DNA of 64,000 nucleotides from Helichrysum umbraculigerum. Its lineage: Eukaryota; Streptophyta; Magnoliopsida; Asterales; Asteraceae. The notes under the pieces are model-generated. The model was not told the DNA's origin and made no database searches. It saw only the letters and a list, made by a program, of their open reading frames with translations. Within the stretch, counting starts at the first letter, position 1. Every line of letters starts with the position of its first letter. The position numbers and the translations under genes were made by a program. The DNA is taken from assembly GCA_949592205.1 (NCBI GenBank), contig CATIUR010000001.1:263722250-263786249 (forward strand), read 5' to 3'. Shown here piece by piece: positions 47,577 through 60,674 of the stretch.

Positions 47577-48834
47577 ATGGAAACTAACCAAACACGACGT
47601 CGTTTGAACCCTCATGCACCACCATTTTATCCTTCCACATTCCATTTTCAACACCACTATTTTACACCTTCTCCTCCATTTCATCCTCAACAACGTCCGA
47701 CGACTGCTTTTCGAAAGACTACAGCTTCCCCACGCCGTTATCCACTTACTCCGGTACCAACCGGCCCTAGAAACCGGATACCTCGCCGGAAAACACCGGC
47801 GGCCGGCGGTCACAATGGTGGTAGTAAGGTGCAGCTTCACAGAAGGAACTCTTTGTATAAAGAAGTTATGCCATTACATCAGAATGAGAATTCTACAACT
47901 GTTATGTTAAGAAACATACCCAATAATTATACGTAAGTTATTTTTTTTATTTTTATCATTAATTCTTTTTTTGTAATATTCATTAAGTTTGTTTGGTTGA
48001 TTTAATAATACGTACAGTAGGAAATTGCTGGTGGAATTTTTGGAGGAACATTGTAAGAATGAGAATGCAAAGGAGGAGAGTAGTGTTAAATCGGCCTTTG
48101 ATTTCGTATACCTTCCGGTTGATTTCAAGTACGTATAAACAATGCTAGCTAGTTCTATGATGTTTTATTTAATTAAATGATTATTATTAATTTGTTAATG
48201 TTGGAGTATAAATGTACTTATATGTATGCAGACATCGATTGAATGCTGGGTATGCGTTTGTGAACTTTACGACTTCTGAAGCAGCTTGGAAGTTCCATGT
48301 GTGTGTTAAAGGAAAAAGCTGGGATTTGTTTCAGAGTAAAAAGATTGCTGACGTCACCCGTGCCAAGATTCAGGTACTAGTTAGATTAGATTAGATTTTG
48401 TCACACCAAACAAAAAGAATATTTTATTTTATTATATATAGTAGAGTAAGTATCATAATGGATACAAACTATATATTTATCTTTGCCATATTTGGTTATC
48501 TACAATTCTACATATGTATGTTGTGTACTTGTGTTTAAGGAAATACGAGTACTTATTTTTTAATAAAATTATTTAATTTGTGTCTTTGCTATATTTGGTT
48601 CTATTTTTTTGTTTTATTTGCAACAAATACAATGTATTCGTTTATCTAGCAAAATAATCTAATATGGTGAAATTTGGTCAGGGTAAGGAGGCACTTGTGA
48701 GAAATTTTGAAAGGATGAAGTTGTGTAGTCCATCATGGGACTACCTGCCTGTATGGTTCGAACCGGCAAGAGACGGGTGTGTGACGTCATCATCGATCAT
48801 GAAGATGCATACTATTGGAGATGTTCGTAGGTAG
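47577..48834 (+). CDS. MCT1: MEI2 C-terminal RRM-only protein (MCT1-like)
   Basis: RNA-binding protein with the single C-terminal RRM typical of MEI2-like and TERMINAL EAR1-like proteins, which act in meiosis and shoot-meristem or leaf-initiation control. Four exons: 47577-47932, 48018-48128, 48232-48373, 48682-48834; phases join and give 253 residues with a TAG stop. Residues 1-100 are Pro-, Arg- and His-rich without a known fold. The RRM runs from about 105 to 215: TTVMLRNIPNNYT is the RNP2-like strand and RLNAGYAFVNFTTSEAAWKF the RNP1-like strand, followed by the MEI2-specific tail with KLCSPSWDYLPVWFEPARDG. Classical MEI2-like proteins have two further RRMs and 600-900 residues. The short length matches Arabidopsis MCT1 (MEI2 C-TERMINAL RRM ONLY LIKE 1), though a truncated TEL gene is possible. 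The specific role of MCT1-type proteins is little known. Confidence 0.87.
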
Positions 48835-49701
48835 CATATAGGAGGTAGTATTAAAGTAGTAAGATAAGATATACTACTAGCTACTAGATTCTACGTATAT
48901 GTAATGTATGGTTGTTAACCTACGGGCTAACCCACTAGCTAGGAGTATCAAGTAGAAATAGGGGATCAAAAAAAGGTAGCTATAGGGGTTGGGGTGAGGT
49001 GGATCTTGGCACCTAGATCATCATGATGGAGTTATGGTCAGGTGGTGGGGTGTACCTTGTTTGTAGCTAGCTAGATCTTCTGATCATGTCATTATTATAG
49101 TCTCTGTGTTCCCCGCCGTATTTTAATTGATATGCAGATTTGGTTGGGCATGTACAAATCATAATCTATTGCTTTTTTCTTTTCTTATATGATTGACGTT
49201 CTAGCTTCAGCCTGCACCATCACTTCTATCTTTTCCTTTTTGCTTATATTACTCCGAATTTTATTTTTTTTAATTAAATAAAAATCACATTAATATTTAA
49301 GTTAACCGAGTAAATCACAATAAAGAGACCAAGCAAGCGACTTTGAATCTGAAGATTTGGTTTAGCAAAGAGACGGAGTTTAACGAGTTTAAATATATTA
49401 ATAAAAAAAAAAAAAGCATATAAAAACTAACCAAAAACAGTTTATGAATGAGAAATGATATGATTAAATAACGTTTTACAAAAAGATTAATACAAAATCG
49501 TGTCACAAACATATTGAAAGTTTTACTTGCTACAAATTTGGTATCATCTACACGGACCACAACTATACACTCATAGTTCATGTAAATGTTACAACAAGGT
49601 AATACAAGTACAAATACAGGTAAAAAAATGAAACACAAGTAATATTAAAGTAATAAATGTAACGTCACCGTAACAGGATAACGCGATATATTATTAATTA
49701 T
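48835..49701. other. Interval between the 3' ends of the RRM and F-box/WD40 genes
   Basis: The two genes converge here. It should contain both 3' UTRs. The first part, to about 49150, looks transcribed-like (less AT-rich); the rest is AT-rich with no features. Confidence 0.45.
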
Positions 49702-52700
49702 TCATTTGCTGAATCTCCAGACTCTGATGTATCCATCAGTATGTGTGGTGACAACCTTTTGCATCCCCACTGCTAAACTATTAATTGAATGTCTGGAAGT
49801 TCTAGGCATTAAATCAAAACGCATGTCTTCCAAAACTCTTATTCCTTTCTTTCGTGTAACATTTGATTGAGGAGTTTGTGAACGATATAACTTTCTGCTA
49901 CTTTCATCCATTATGCAACTTGATAAGATGTTGCCATTTTGTTGATCAACAAAGCGGAGCACACCGTCTATCCCTCCCACAGCTAATGTTGAAATGTCAT
50001 CCACCATATGTTGTATTGAATTTATGAAATTTGGACTAACTCGCACCTCCCACAGTCGTTTCATCATCCTAGAGGTGTAAACACAGAAATACGGATCATT
50101 TAGATTACCCAATCCTTGTTTTCTTAAGACCATGGCACATCTATATCTATCTCTATAACTATACTATATTGTACAAAGCATTTAGTTTACTTCTTAGTCC
50201 CCTACATTTTTTTAGTATCTGAAATTTCCTGTATAAAAAAAAGCTATTGAACTACACGTTCAATATACAAAAGTTACTTAATATAATAACACAAAATCGT
50301 ATAGAACTATAGTACCTTAGGTCCCAAGAAGATACTCGCCCTGCTCTTGACCCAGCAAATAACACATGTGAATATGAGTTGTAACACAAAGTGCTCAAAT
50401 CTGTAACAAAAGACAGGAGTCAGATAACACAAGTAAAGAGCTACATTAATAGAACAAACAGTAATTGCTATGGAAGAAATGACATGAAATGAACTACGCC
50501 ATATGGACAAAAGGCGCTAAAAGCAACCTGCATAATCATTAGTCTTCAGTGTTGCTACTTGCTGATCTGATGAAAGATCGGATAAAGAAACTTGACCAAA
50601 AGAGGAACCGCCAATAAGCAACTGGTCATCAGTGAAAGATAAGCACGTAATTGGTCCATCATGCATCCTGCAATACGTCATTAAATCTGTCGTTAATTAC
50701 ATGATATATTTACTACTTTCACAGGTAATTACTTAGCGATGGTTAGGTGAGGAACACCAACACCTGTAGATTTGGGTGAATGTACAGGAGATTGGCTTAC
50801 TTAGAAATTAAAATGGCAATTTGAGGATCACATATCATCCCAACAGTGAAACTGAGAAGCATTAGAAAACAAGCCAGTTACGCCTTCATTAATCTCAAGT
50901 TTATCTATGTTTTCTACTGAGGTTATATCAATCGGCACTAGTTAGTGCGCTATTGTAGTCTATACTTAATCTTAATGTTCAATAAATTAACAAGCCTTTT
51001 TAGAGTTTTTAACATCATGTCCTACTTGACTACTTCACCTTAATATTAATGATATTAACAGATATGTTTTGAGTAAAAAAGCAGTTGTGCATATGTGAAA
51101 TACGTGAGTATGTTGAATTATTTTTATCAGATCACAATATCATAAGCAGATGAAAATACTGTCAAACCAAAATCTTGAGAGGTATTCAAAAGGAAACACA
51201 TATAGAACAAAGCCACTGGACGATGCAAAAAAGTCTCAAAAAGGCCACCCACTCATATACAAAAACATCAGAGGCTACCCTACTCTCAATTGGATGTTAT
51301 TCACATCAGTCGGTGGAACGTCCCGGTGATCAAAATCAGCAGGGGTGATGGTTAATTTTGGCCATGTGTGCTGGTGGTGGCTAAAGTCACAGCAGTTAGC
51401 TTATCAGGGGGTAGCATCTTGGTTAACATAGTCTTCAGACTGATACATTCAAAATTATTTGATATATTTATGGTCTATCACACAAAAGCTTCAGCATATA
51501 TATATATATATATATATACACTAAGTTCTAACAAACATATAGCAATTTCAAGAGAGTAACAGTCAATAAGATGCTTACAGAATACATACTTAATGATTCT
51601 GGACCATTTCCTGCCATACATATCAAATACACGAGCTCTCCCATCCTCGCATCCAACAACAGCCTCTGGATCAACATAACTGCAATCAAATGTGAGTATA
51701 ATCTCTTTTAGATCATAATGGGTAAATCCCATCATAAACATTTAAAAATTCTTCTATTTTAAATAACATGCAACAGAACAAAAAGAAATTTGAAAACAAT
51801 ATAAATCCAAAATATAAGAGTTAAACCCAAAATATTAAAGTTAAATCCAAAAGACATATCTCTAGCAATATTTCACTACTATGACAGAAGAAAAACTTAC
51901 GCCATGCATAAACCTCTAGGAAATTGACCACCTTGTGACAACACTATACTTTTCCTCTCGTTGCGCCTCCATAAGCATACATGACTTCCTACTAATCCAA
52001 CAATCTACAAAGATAGAACAAAAAATTCACAAAGAAAATATACCAGGGAGTACCTTTGACCAAATAGTCTCAAACTTGAAGGAAACCAACAGAAAAAGTA
52101 CCTTGCTCTCGTCAAAATTGAAGTCAATCAGAGTGCCTGTATGTGGAAGGTTATACTCAGCCAGACATTTGTATCTTTCTACGGACCACAGACGCATCAT
52201 CTAGCAAAGTTGGAGACCATGATGTTCAATTAAAAGTATTAATATTTCCAACCAAACACAATATCACCAAAAAAAGGAAAAAAAGAAAAAAAAGAATAAA
52301 GTTGACTCTACCCTGCCATTTCCACCGGTGAGGAGTAATCCCATCTTCATTTTGCACTTGTCAATCCTATAAAGAAACAGTATCTAGAAACAAATTAACT
52401 AATTGCTTTGTGAAGAATAATACAGGATAAAACATGAAACACACATCAACAAAAGTGTAGTTTCAAGAAATAATAGATTACCATTCGGAATGACCTTTCC
52501 ATTGATATATGTTGACCGAACCTGTATGTAAACAAGAACGATGTTGACTAATAGCCAAATCCTGAATTCGTCTTTTCCATGATCTTTCTGAAGAATTAGG
52601 TATGCTCAAATCACCACCAAAAATCCCTTTTTGCTTGAGGTACACATTTTCGAGTAACTTTGATTTGTCAATGGCTCTGCTCCTTCACCGGAATAGATGT

Positions 52701-53407
52701 ACAAAAACAAAGTAAGCCGGTAAAGCCGGACATGAAGCATATTGCTTACTCATTATTACACGTATTAGCTAATAGTTATCTAGTGAAGGTAACTTCTACT
52801 AAAAGGTTCTCAAGGTACCTAATTTGTCAGAAATTAGTCAAGAATCACACTGTTAATAAGACCAAAAACGAACTATAACCACATTCTCACAAGAAAATTA
52901 CATAATTCCCCACAACGTCACTAATAACCATAAATCAAGATAATTCAGAAAGAATAAAAAAAAAAAACAATTCTGTTGTTAGGTAAACACATATATGTTC
53001 TAACAAATCAAAACTGTATATATGATACTGTAGTATAATACAAATTCACACAGCAAATATGTCATATTTTATCAATGTTAACACATATTTAAGTAGTTCA
53101 TTTCACTATGAAAGATGAACACATAACCAATTTATATCAATTAGAAAAAAATATAATCTGTATCATAGAAACCCTACAACTAGCAAGTTTGACCTGTAAA
53201 GTCAAAAAAATAACTTTTTTATTAAGGGCCGTGGGGATTGGTTTACCAAGATTTGCAGACGGCAGTGCAGCGAACGAGATGGATGAAATCAAGAAACGTG
53301 AAAATGGTAGAGATGATATCGTCATTGAGGGCCTTAATTGTCGTCGGAAAATAGAGGTTTCTCCGTTTGTTTGACGGTGGTACGGCGGTGGAGGTGATCG
53401 AGTCCAT
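49702..53407 (-). CDS. F-box/WD-40 repeat protein (At3g52030 type)
   Basis: Probable substrate receptor of an SCF ubiquitin ligase: the F-box binds SKP1/ASK and the WD40 propeller binds the target. Nine exons from splice signals: 53247-53407, 52482-52682, 52312-52366, 52102-52200, 51901-52004, 51590-51679, 50528-50667, 50316-50400, 49702-50068, giving 433 residues; all phases fit. The F-box lies at residues 26-54 (LNDDIISTIFTFLDFIHLVR...). WD-type strands follow: NIYQWKGHSEW, GLLLTGGNGRMMRLWS, VCLWRRNERKS, VVGCEDGRARVFDMYGRK, LFAGSRAGRVSSWDLR, LAVGGIDGVLRFVDQQNG, and the final HTDGYIRVWRFSK. The length is close to the Arabidopsis homologue At3g52030 (about 450). Exon 2 uses an acceptor ending GGTGAAG; the later AG at GAGCAG would create a stop. 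The substrate is unknown. Confidence 0.88.
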
Positions 53408-53563
53408 CGGTAGTCAAGGAGACGGACAACAGAACCGACTGCAGAAGTACTTTTATACGCACAGCGGCACAGGTCAGTCGGTTCGAGGTTAGGGGATGTA
53501 GTTTACTTTTTAAGCCGGAAGATGTATATCATCGTCTTATAAGTAAAGTAGATTAAGCTTAAA

Positions 53564-53600
53564 CTAGATCAAAACCCGCGAAAATCGCGGGCAACATCAG
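53564..53600 (-). mobile_element. Helitron 3' terminus
   Basis: On the minus strand: hairpin CCCGCGATTTTCGCGGG, then TTTTGATCTAG followed by T, a canonical Helitron 3' end. The body extends to higher coordinates; the 5' end could not be fixed and may lie beyond the RPA-like gene (after 59.3 kb). The end is 157 bp upstream of the F-box/WD40 start codon. Confidence 0.65.
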
Positions 53601-54364
53601 GAAAATCTTACAACAAATCATATTGTAATATGAAATAGTAGATATGAAATATACAATAAAAGAAATCTATATTTTTGTAAAAATCACCACTTCTTGGTGA
53701 ATACGATACTTTCAATTTCATATGTGTTCCTATATTGACATAGAATGATGCTTACTATGCCCAATTAATTGAGTATAATTATCAACAAATTGATGAACTT
53801 AATAACATATATGAGACGTGTGAAGATCACGAAAAAACGTGAAAACAAATTAATATCATATTTTTTATCCTAATTATAGACATGTTGCTTACAAATTTAT
53901 TAACAGGTATACGCGGATGATAGGTTGGTGATACGAGAAAAGATTGCCTACAAAAAAGGATATCTCCTTTTTCATTGAATTTGAATCGGCTGTTTTTATA
54001 ATCTTTTAAAAAGGATGTATGATAAAGTTTGACTTTGCCATTATACTTGTTTATAGTCAACATTATATTATACTTATAACAACCATCACTCATGACTTTT
54101 TATTCATGTTTATTCCATCATACTTATTATATCTACCCCATTAATATGTAATAGAATAGAATAGAATTATTGAAATTGAAATATATATATGTAAATATAC
54201 AATCTTTATTTGATTTTGAATTGTTTCAGTGTCTGATTAATATAAAAGCTAAAACTATATTTACAACACCACCACATGCATCACATGATTGTTTTCAACA
54301 ACACTTATGGAACCTCTAAACCTTCAAAATTATACATATTATTATACCATTAAGATGACATTCT

Positions 54365-55075
54365 GACATACTTGAACGTACAATTTTTAACTTTCTATAA
54401 AACGCATCACTCGCCTATTTGTACCACTCTAAAAATGGAAAAAATCATTTTAAGCTGCTGGAAATGCAGAAAACATCCCCAACAGGCTGTTTTGCGACCG
54501 TTTTTTCGACCACTTGGACACATCCGTTATCAGGAAAGACTATATCATTTTAACGACGTCAGAACATACTTTCAATGTACACTTTCAATATTACTTACTA
54601 AATAGAATACACCATACATACAGCATCTCGAAAATAGACGAAAGTTGTTTTCAACTTTTTTACCCAAATGTTTAAATGAACCATTTTCAGGTGGTCTTTT
54701 CGGGTTGGTAAAAAATATTGCTGGAAGAGTTACTTAACTACATTTTTGGACATACTTGCGCGTACAAATTTTAACTTTCTATATAAAGCATCTCTGACCC
54801 ATTGGTAACCGCCTAAAAAATGGCAAAAAACATTGTATGTTGATGAAAATTTAGAACACAGCCCCATATGGCTGTTTTACGACTGACTTTTCGACCAATC
54901 GTCGTTCATCAGAAATGCTTATATCATTTTAACGACGTCCGGCCACACTTTAAACTTACACTTTCAATTTTACTCACTTTTTAGAATACAGCATACATAC
55001 ACCATCTTTAAAATAGATGAAAGTTGTTTTCAAGTTTTTTACCCAAATGGTTAGCTGACCCGTTTACGCAACCTA
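54365..55075. repeat. Diverged tandem duplication, period about 384 bp
   Basis: Two copies (about 54365-54700 and 54755-55075) share blocks such as TATATCATTTTAACGACGTC, GAAAGTTGTTTTCAA and TTTTTTACCCAAATG. Position next to a Helitron 3' end suggests it belongs to that element. Confidence 0.7.
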
Positions 55076-55419
55076 TTCAAACCACACATTTACATGGCTT
55101 ACACACACAGGATGGGTATTCTAAAAAATAAGTTAAAGACAAATACACACATACTAATTTTTAACTCTCTTCAAGTGGAAATGGTAATTTCTACCAGCAA
55201 AGTTAGTTAAACAACCCTTCCAACAACATTTTTTACTAACTCGATAAGAAAATACCTTTGAATAAATGCAAACCAACTGAAATATATATCCAAGAAATCC
55301 AAAACAAACAATAACGAAATTCAAAGTCGTGCACTAAAACAGCTTAGTGTAGAATATTTATTTTAAATAGACAAATACCAAAGCACGGACTAAATAATGT
55401 CTGCAAGCATTTTCCCTTC

Positions 55420-58400
55420 TCACATGTCTTCCATTCGAGCAACTTTAAGTGAAGCTATCCCCCCGGTGGTATTGGAAGTGTTTGCCGAAGAACCTTCACT
55501 ATCAGGAGAAGACTCACTCTCCCTCTTTAGGGTAAATGGTGTAAGTGTAAAGTCTTGGGCGGAAATACTTGTCAATCCATCTCCATCTTTGCTGCCAGAA
55601 TTGTGAAGAAAGCCATAATAAGGAATGAAATAGATTATGATATGAAATTTATACCGAGCAATTAATGTGACACAAGAGTAAAAGATTTTATGAATTGTGA
55701 TATTGTGAATTTCGTGGAAACTTGTACCTTGCCAATAGGAGTCTTATCGAAGTCAGGCTCTTCATCATCAAGTACTGGTTCGTGGCCATTCAACTTGTTT
55801 GTTATTTTAGTGATCACCTCAGGATCCTCGGTTCCACGGATGACAGTATAGGCCGAGTAACCATAGTCGACATTAATTTGTCCAACACGCACTTTGACCA
55901 CCATTTCTTTGTTGACCAGACTATCAAATTCACGGGGAATTACTTGAGGATCGTCAATCTACAATACATAAACGATAGTCAACAATGAAACCTATATATA
56001 TTAATAAGGCTTGTTACATGATATTAGTAGCATCATACAATTAGAATTTTCTTATTAAGCCACTCCACACTCCTATTCAGCAACTTTGCAAGTTGATTAT
56101 CAAACAGTATCAGCGATGTAGAGCTTGTAACATCTTGCACCCTCAACATGACGCGAACCCTGGAATGATGGCATGACGTTTTTCAAAGTAAGTTAGGCTA
56201 CAATTAAAGTTCAAATATACCACACGTATTGTGCTTAAACCAGATTGGTTTAGAATGATGTGCAACAACGGATCAACTTACTTCCCATAAACTTGATTCA
56301 CTTTGTTGCAAAATTGACAGTCAAACAATCTTTCGGTTTCACCATTATCCTTACTGCGACTTGCTTTTGTATTACACTTGTTACATGAATATGTAAAACA
56401 GCCCTCTTCACCTATAATTTTGGTCACAGTTACCTTGATCACACAATCAAACACCTGTCCACAACAATGCTATGTTATATCAGAGATTATAGGTAAGAAA
56501 TCATTTATATTTGTGAGGCAGAAAGTGTGGCTTTTCCTTCACAATTGCACGAAGTTGTTCAACGGTTCTTAGCGGTGGATTGGTAAAATACTTGGCAGCT
56601 GTCTGGATGACCGGGTCTTGGGTAACCTCAACTGTGTTGGTGATACATCCAGTTCATCAACATTCACAATATTATGCAACCTGTTTAAAGCGATGGGCTC
56701 GATTAGTATACTTCCCAAATCCCTTCCACCATATTTAACCAAATTACTAAGGTTAAAAAACATCTTGTACTCTGTTATGAAAGTAACCATTGGCAGTGAG
56801 TCAGTGTTAATGTGAATCCGACAACCATAATATTGATTTGTAACTTGAGGATTTCCTTAAAAAAACATATATATTTAGATTAGAACACCATGGAATATAC
56901 AATCGTAAAAGCACTTCCAACAATATTAATTATGCACTGGTTATCACATAGAAAAACGTCGAACAAATTAACAATTCCATACATTTCCAGTCCTTCAACT
57001 TTGCATTATGAATCAAAGCAATAATATGATCAGTTGAGTTTTTGTTCTTGGAAATAAAATCATGTACTTGAACCGCATGATCAGCCCACACATTCCAATT
57101 CACCTTCTTTCCGCTGCATAAGTTTACAGTAAAAAACATGAACATCAGCAAATATTTATAAAGATTGCGGTTTTTTAAAATGATACACAGTGATGGGCAT
57201 ACGTTGAATCTTGTAGCTCAAATTCAATGGACTTTTTCTCTTGTCCGTTTTCTCTAATAATACGTAGTGGGTGTATTGCTACCAGAAGATCAACGATATC
57301 TGAGATACTTACAATAGCAACAAATAAAAGTTTAATATACACAATACACCAATAATAAAATCGGATCCACAGCTACCACTTCGGTTTATAGTCTGATATA
57401 TTTTAAAAACACTTATCCTTTGAAAACTAATGTGGTAGCTGAAAGTTTACTATGACGTGTTGACTTATATCTTTGCAGCATCATTATAAAATAAAAGTTA
57501 CCAGATACATACAATAGCAACAACTAAAAGTTTAATATACACAATACACCAATAATAAAATCGGATCCACAGCTACCACTTCGGTTCATTGTATAATATA
57601 TTTAAAAAACATTATCCTTTGAAAACCAATGTGGTAGCTATGGTCACTGCATTGTAACTTTGTAAGCTAAGTTTACCCAATGTTATGTTGTTTGGGCAAA
57701 AGGTATGATCCATGATTATATTTACTTTGACACATGATTCCACAAAAAATTGAAATTAAACCACCAAAATGGTGGATTAGATGACTAATAATGGGCAAGA
57801 AAGAAACATGTTTAGAATATATATTGGTATTATTTGCATATTTCTGGCTTTATTCGTTATAGAACTGTCAATATAATAGAATACAATACACCAATAGTAA
57901 CATCGGATCCACAGCTACCACTTAAAAACACTTATCTTTTGAAAACCAAAGCTTTGATGTGGTCACTGCATTGTAACTTTGTAAGCTAAATTTACCTGGT
58001 CTACGGTTGTTTGGGCAAAAGGTATGATCCATGATTATATTTACTTTGACACATGATTCCAGAAAAAATTGAAATTTAACCACCAAGATGGTGGTTTAGA
58101 TGACTAATAATGGGCAAGAAAGAAACATGTTTAGAATATATATTGGTATTATTTGCATATGTCTGGCTTTATTCCTTATAGAAGTGTCAATATAATAGAA
58201 TACTAAAAAATATATATACTCTCTCATACGGTGGTTGTGGAACGTACCAAAAGCAAATACGGTAGACAACCTCATCTTGTTCACAGCGTCATAAGCAACC
58301 AGGTTGAAAGTTGAAACCATCTGAAACTCCCTAAAGGCGACACATCTTCGCCCAAACAAATTGATCTTCCAAGCATGGTCAATAAGTCTGTAATTGCCTT

Positions 58401-59260
58401 CATATGTCTCAACACCAAACTGGGAAAAATCCAAATAGTTGCCTTCTTTGATTGTGTTTTCAAAATCAGGGATGAGAAACCTCCTAACTGAAGCAATGTT
58501 TTTGTTCTCCTGTGTATCAAATAAATACAAAATCATAGGTGTATCAAAAGAGCCAGATTTCAACGGAATTTCTTTATGATCAAAATAAAAATTATGACAG
58601 AGCAGATTATTTGTACTATTGATGTAATACTGGGATAATATATAACGAATTTTTGTTTTGTAAAAGACTATTAAAACCACCAATAATATACAACAGTCAT
58701 AGTATAATAGCAGCAAAACAAAAAGCCACAACCCAACATACAAGATGTAAATCGAAGGCCATAAAAACTCTACAATCAAATAGGATACATAGAGCTGCTA
58801 TAAACCACCATACAAAACTAATAAAAGACCATATAATACCAAAACCCACGAATAATAATATATGCTTTCTTTATCTGTTTATACATATATACACAAATTT
58901 ATATATAACACGAATTAATATATACGCTTTCTTCCGTTGTTTATATGTATACACAGAATTTATATTTCACAATACGACTCAGAGTAAGTCATGGTGTATA
59001 CCTGTTGATCCATAAGGATCATCTCATTGATGCAACTTGAGTAGGATTGTTCGTGTAGCACTGCTTTCACAACACTAAGGTTTTGGGACGCTATATCTTG
59101 AGTCGTGTCCTGCACCAATAAAGCAAGTAATATTGATCACTGCAGACTACTAAACTTTAACCCGGATCTTCCGGTCGTCCCTTCCACCATGAATGAGATT
59201 CAATGGTGTAAATCCTTCTTCTCCTTCCACGTTATATCTGATGTTCTCTTTTATTTTGTA
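55420..59260 (-). pseudogene. Replication protein A (RPA70)-like gene, decayed
   Basis: Single-stranded-DNA-binding OB-fold protein of the RPA1/DUF223 type, a gene often carried by plant Helitrons. Minus-strand exons from 5' to 3': about 59170-59250 (EGFTPLNLIHGGRDDRKIRV), 59002-59109 (DTTQDIASQNLS...), 58248-58509 (first OB fold, KEGNYLDFSQFGVETYEGNY), 57203-57299 and about 56970-57117 (second OB fold, GKKVNWNVWADHAVQVHDF), about 56510-56859, 56282-56454 (C-terminal zinc finger CNKCNTK...CQFCNK), 56039-56159, 55728-55959, 55420-about 55610 (Ser/Thr-rich end). Lesions: no in-frame ATG in the first exon; the splice after LKDWK would create TGA; a frameshift lies near 56660 between NIVNVDE and NTVEVTQDP; and the exon ending in RTVEQLRAIVKEK lacks a donor. 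I call it a pseudogene, but alternative splicing cannot be ruled out. Confidence 0.75.
57312..58205. repeat. Tandem duplications inside an RPA-gene intron
   Basis: A block with ATCGGATCCACAGCTACCAC occurs three times (about 57355, 57560, 57900). A 240-bp block beginning GGTCACTGCATTGTAACTTT occurs twice (57642 and 57961, period 319 bp) with few differences. All lie between RPA exons at 57299 and 58248. Confidence 0.85.
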
Positions 59261-59999
59261 TACCTGATACCTGATAGCTGATTATGATAGGGTTAAATAA
59301 AAGGTGATTATATAAGGGTGCAAGGGAGGGGAAATTTTTGGAATTTGAAAAGTTAAAATTCTCCATGCGATTTGGAGTGAAATTTGTTATTGAGGTGATG
59401 TTCAAATTTGTATTTTATGTATTAGAAGCTTTTATTTTATTTTTTTTTACGTATTTTTAGTAATTTTAAAAATTCAAAATTTGAAATCCAACCTTTATTT
59501 TTATTTTTTTACGTTTTTTATATATTTTAAAATTTTGAATTTTGAAATTTGAAACCCATCATCCAAATCTAAATATATATACATGTGGATAATTGTGTAT
59601 AAATTAAAATTTAAATTTCGTATTTGTTTCCTGAAATTTCGCAACCGAAGGGACATTGTATTAGGTTTAGGGTTAATCCAGTAAATTTACTAATCAAAAA
59701 CTAACATATTACGTAAACATTTATGATAATCTTAATCAGTGGTCTAGATTTATTTAACTAAATCAATCAATGGGCAAGATTAAGTCAACCTAACCTAAAT
59801 TCAAATTGTTTACGTATTTAACCTCCTCCAATAATATTAAAAGGAGATGATGTAAATTGATATTAAAAAAAATCTTTTTTAATACTTTTAGACATGTATA
59901 AATGAATTATACCTTTACTAAATTTGAGGGGTCAAAATTAAGTTAAGGGTAGATATAGAATTAGTTATGGTTATAGTACAAGTTTTAATGCATATCTAA
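59261..59999. other. AT-rich intergenic DNA
   Basis: A TATATAA at about 59310 (minus strand CTTATATAATC) could be the TATA box of the RPA-like gene. Otherwise featureless. Confidence 0.4.
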
Positions 60000-60315
60000 G
60001 GGTGCGTTTAGTTACAGAAAATTTCTCACTTTTCCAGAAAAGTTTTCTAAGGAAACAAGTAAATTAGAAAACATGTTCAAATTCGAATTTTCTAACAAAC
60101 TTTTCTAAGAAACGAAAAAATTCTTGTTTTCCTTTTTATAAAAAAACTACATTTGATGGTTTCTAAGTTTTCCATCTCTACTCTTTCTTGGAAAAGGAAA
60201 ACACCATCCCTTACAACTAAACACGTTTTCTAGATTTTTCATGCATTTCTAGAGAAGTAAAACACTTCTCATTCTCTTGAGAAATGGAGAAATTTTTCTG
60301 TAATTAAACGCACCC
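60000..60315. mobile_element. Tourist-type MITE, copy 2
   Basis: A 316-bp element, GGGTGCGTTTAGTTACAG to CTGTAATTAAACGCACCC, with TAA on both sides (59997-59999 and 60316-60318). Same family as 627-955. Confidence 0.9.
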
Positions 60316-60674
60316 TAAAAGTCTTAACGAAAGCCCTAAAAACTTCCGTTAGCAAAAACCAAAAAAATATATGAAAATTATATAATAAATAATCTTTAAG
60401 AGGAATTTAAATAATTTCTCATTTTATAAGGAACTTATTTCTAAAAACTACTTGTAGTAGTTTATTTTTTTAGTGCGTATTTTTTCAATAAGTTATTTAA
60501 TTCTTGTATACCAAACAATGCTAAAAGTTTGAACTTATTAAAAAGATAAGTTTAAGCTCCTATAAGCTACCTTGACAAACACACCCATATAACGGGTTAA
60601 AGTTGTAGTTAATGCATGTAATAAACTTTGTTGATTTTGTGTCGAGTTGGGTGGTGACAAAGCTATTATGTTAC

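Noticed and set aside
58096..58779. 227-codon minus-strand open frame as a complete gene
   Set aside because: Only its middle (58248-58509) matches the RPA-like protein; the rest is intron read-through with hydrophobic, low-complexity translation.
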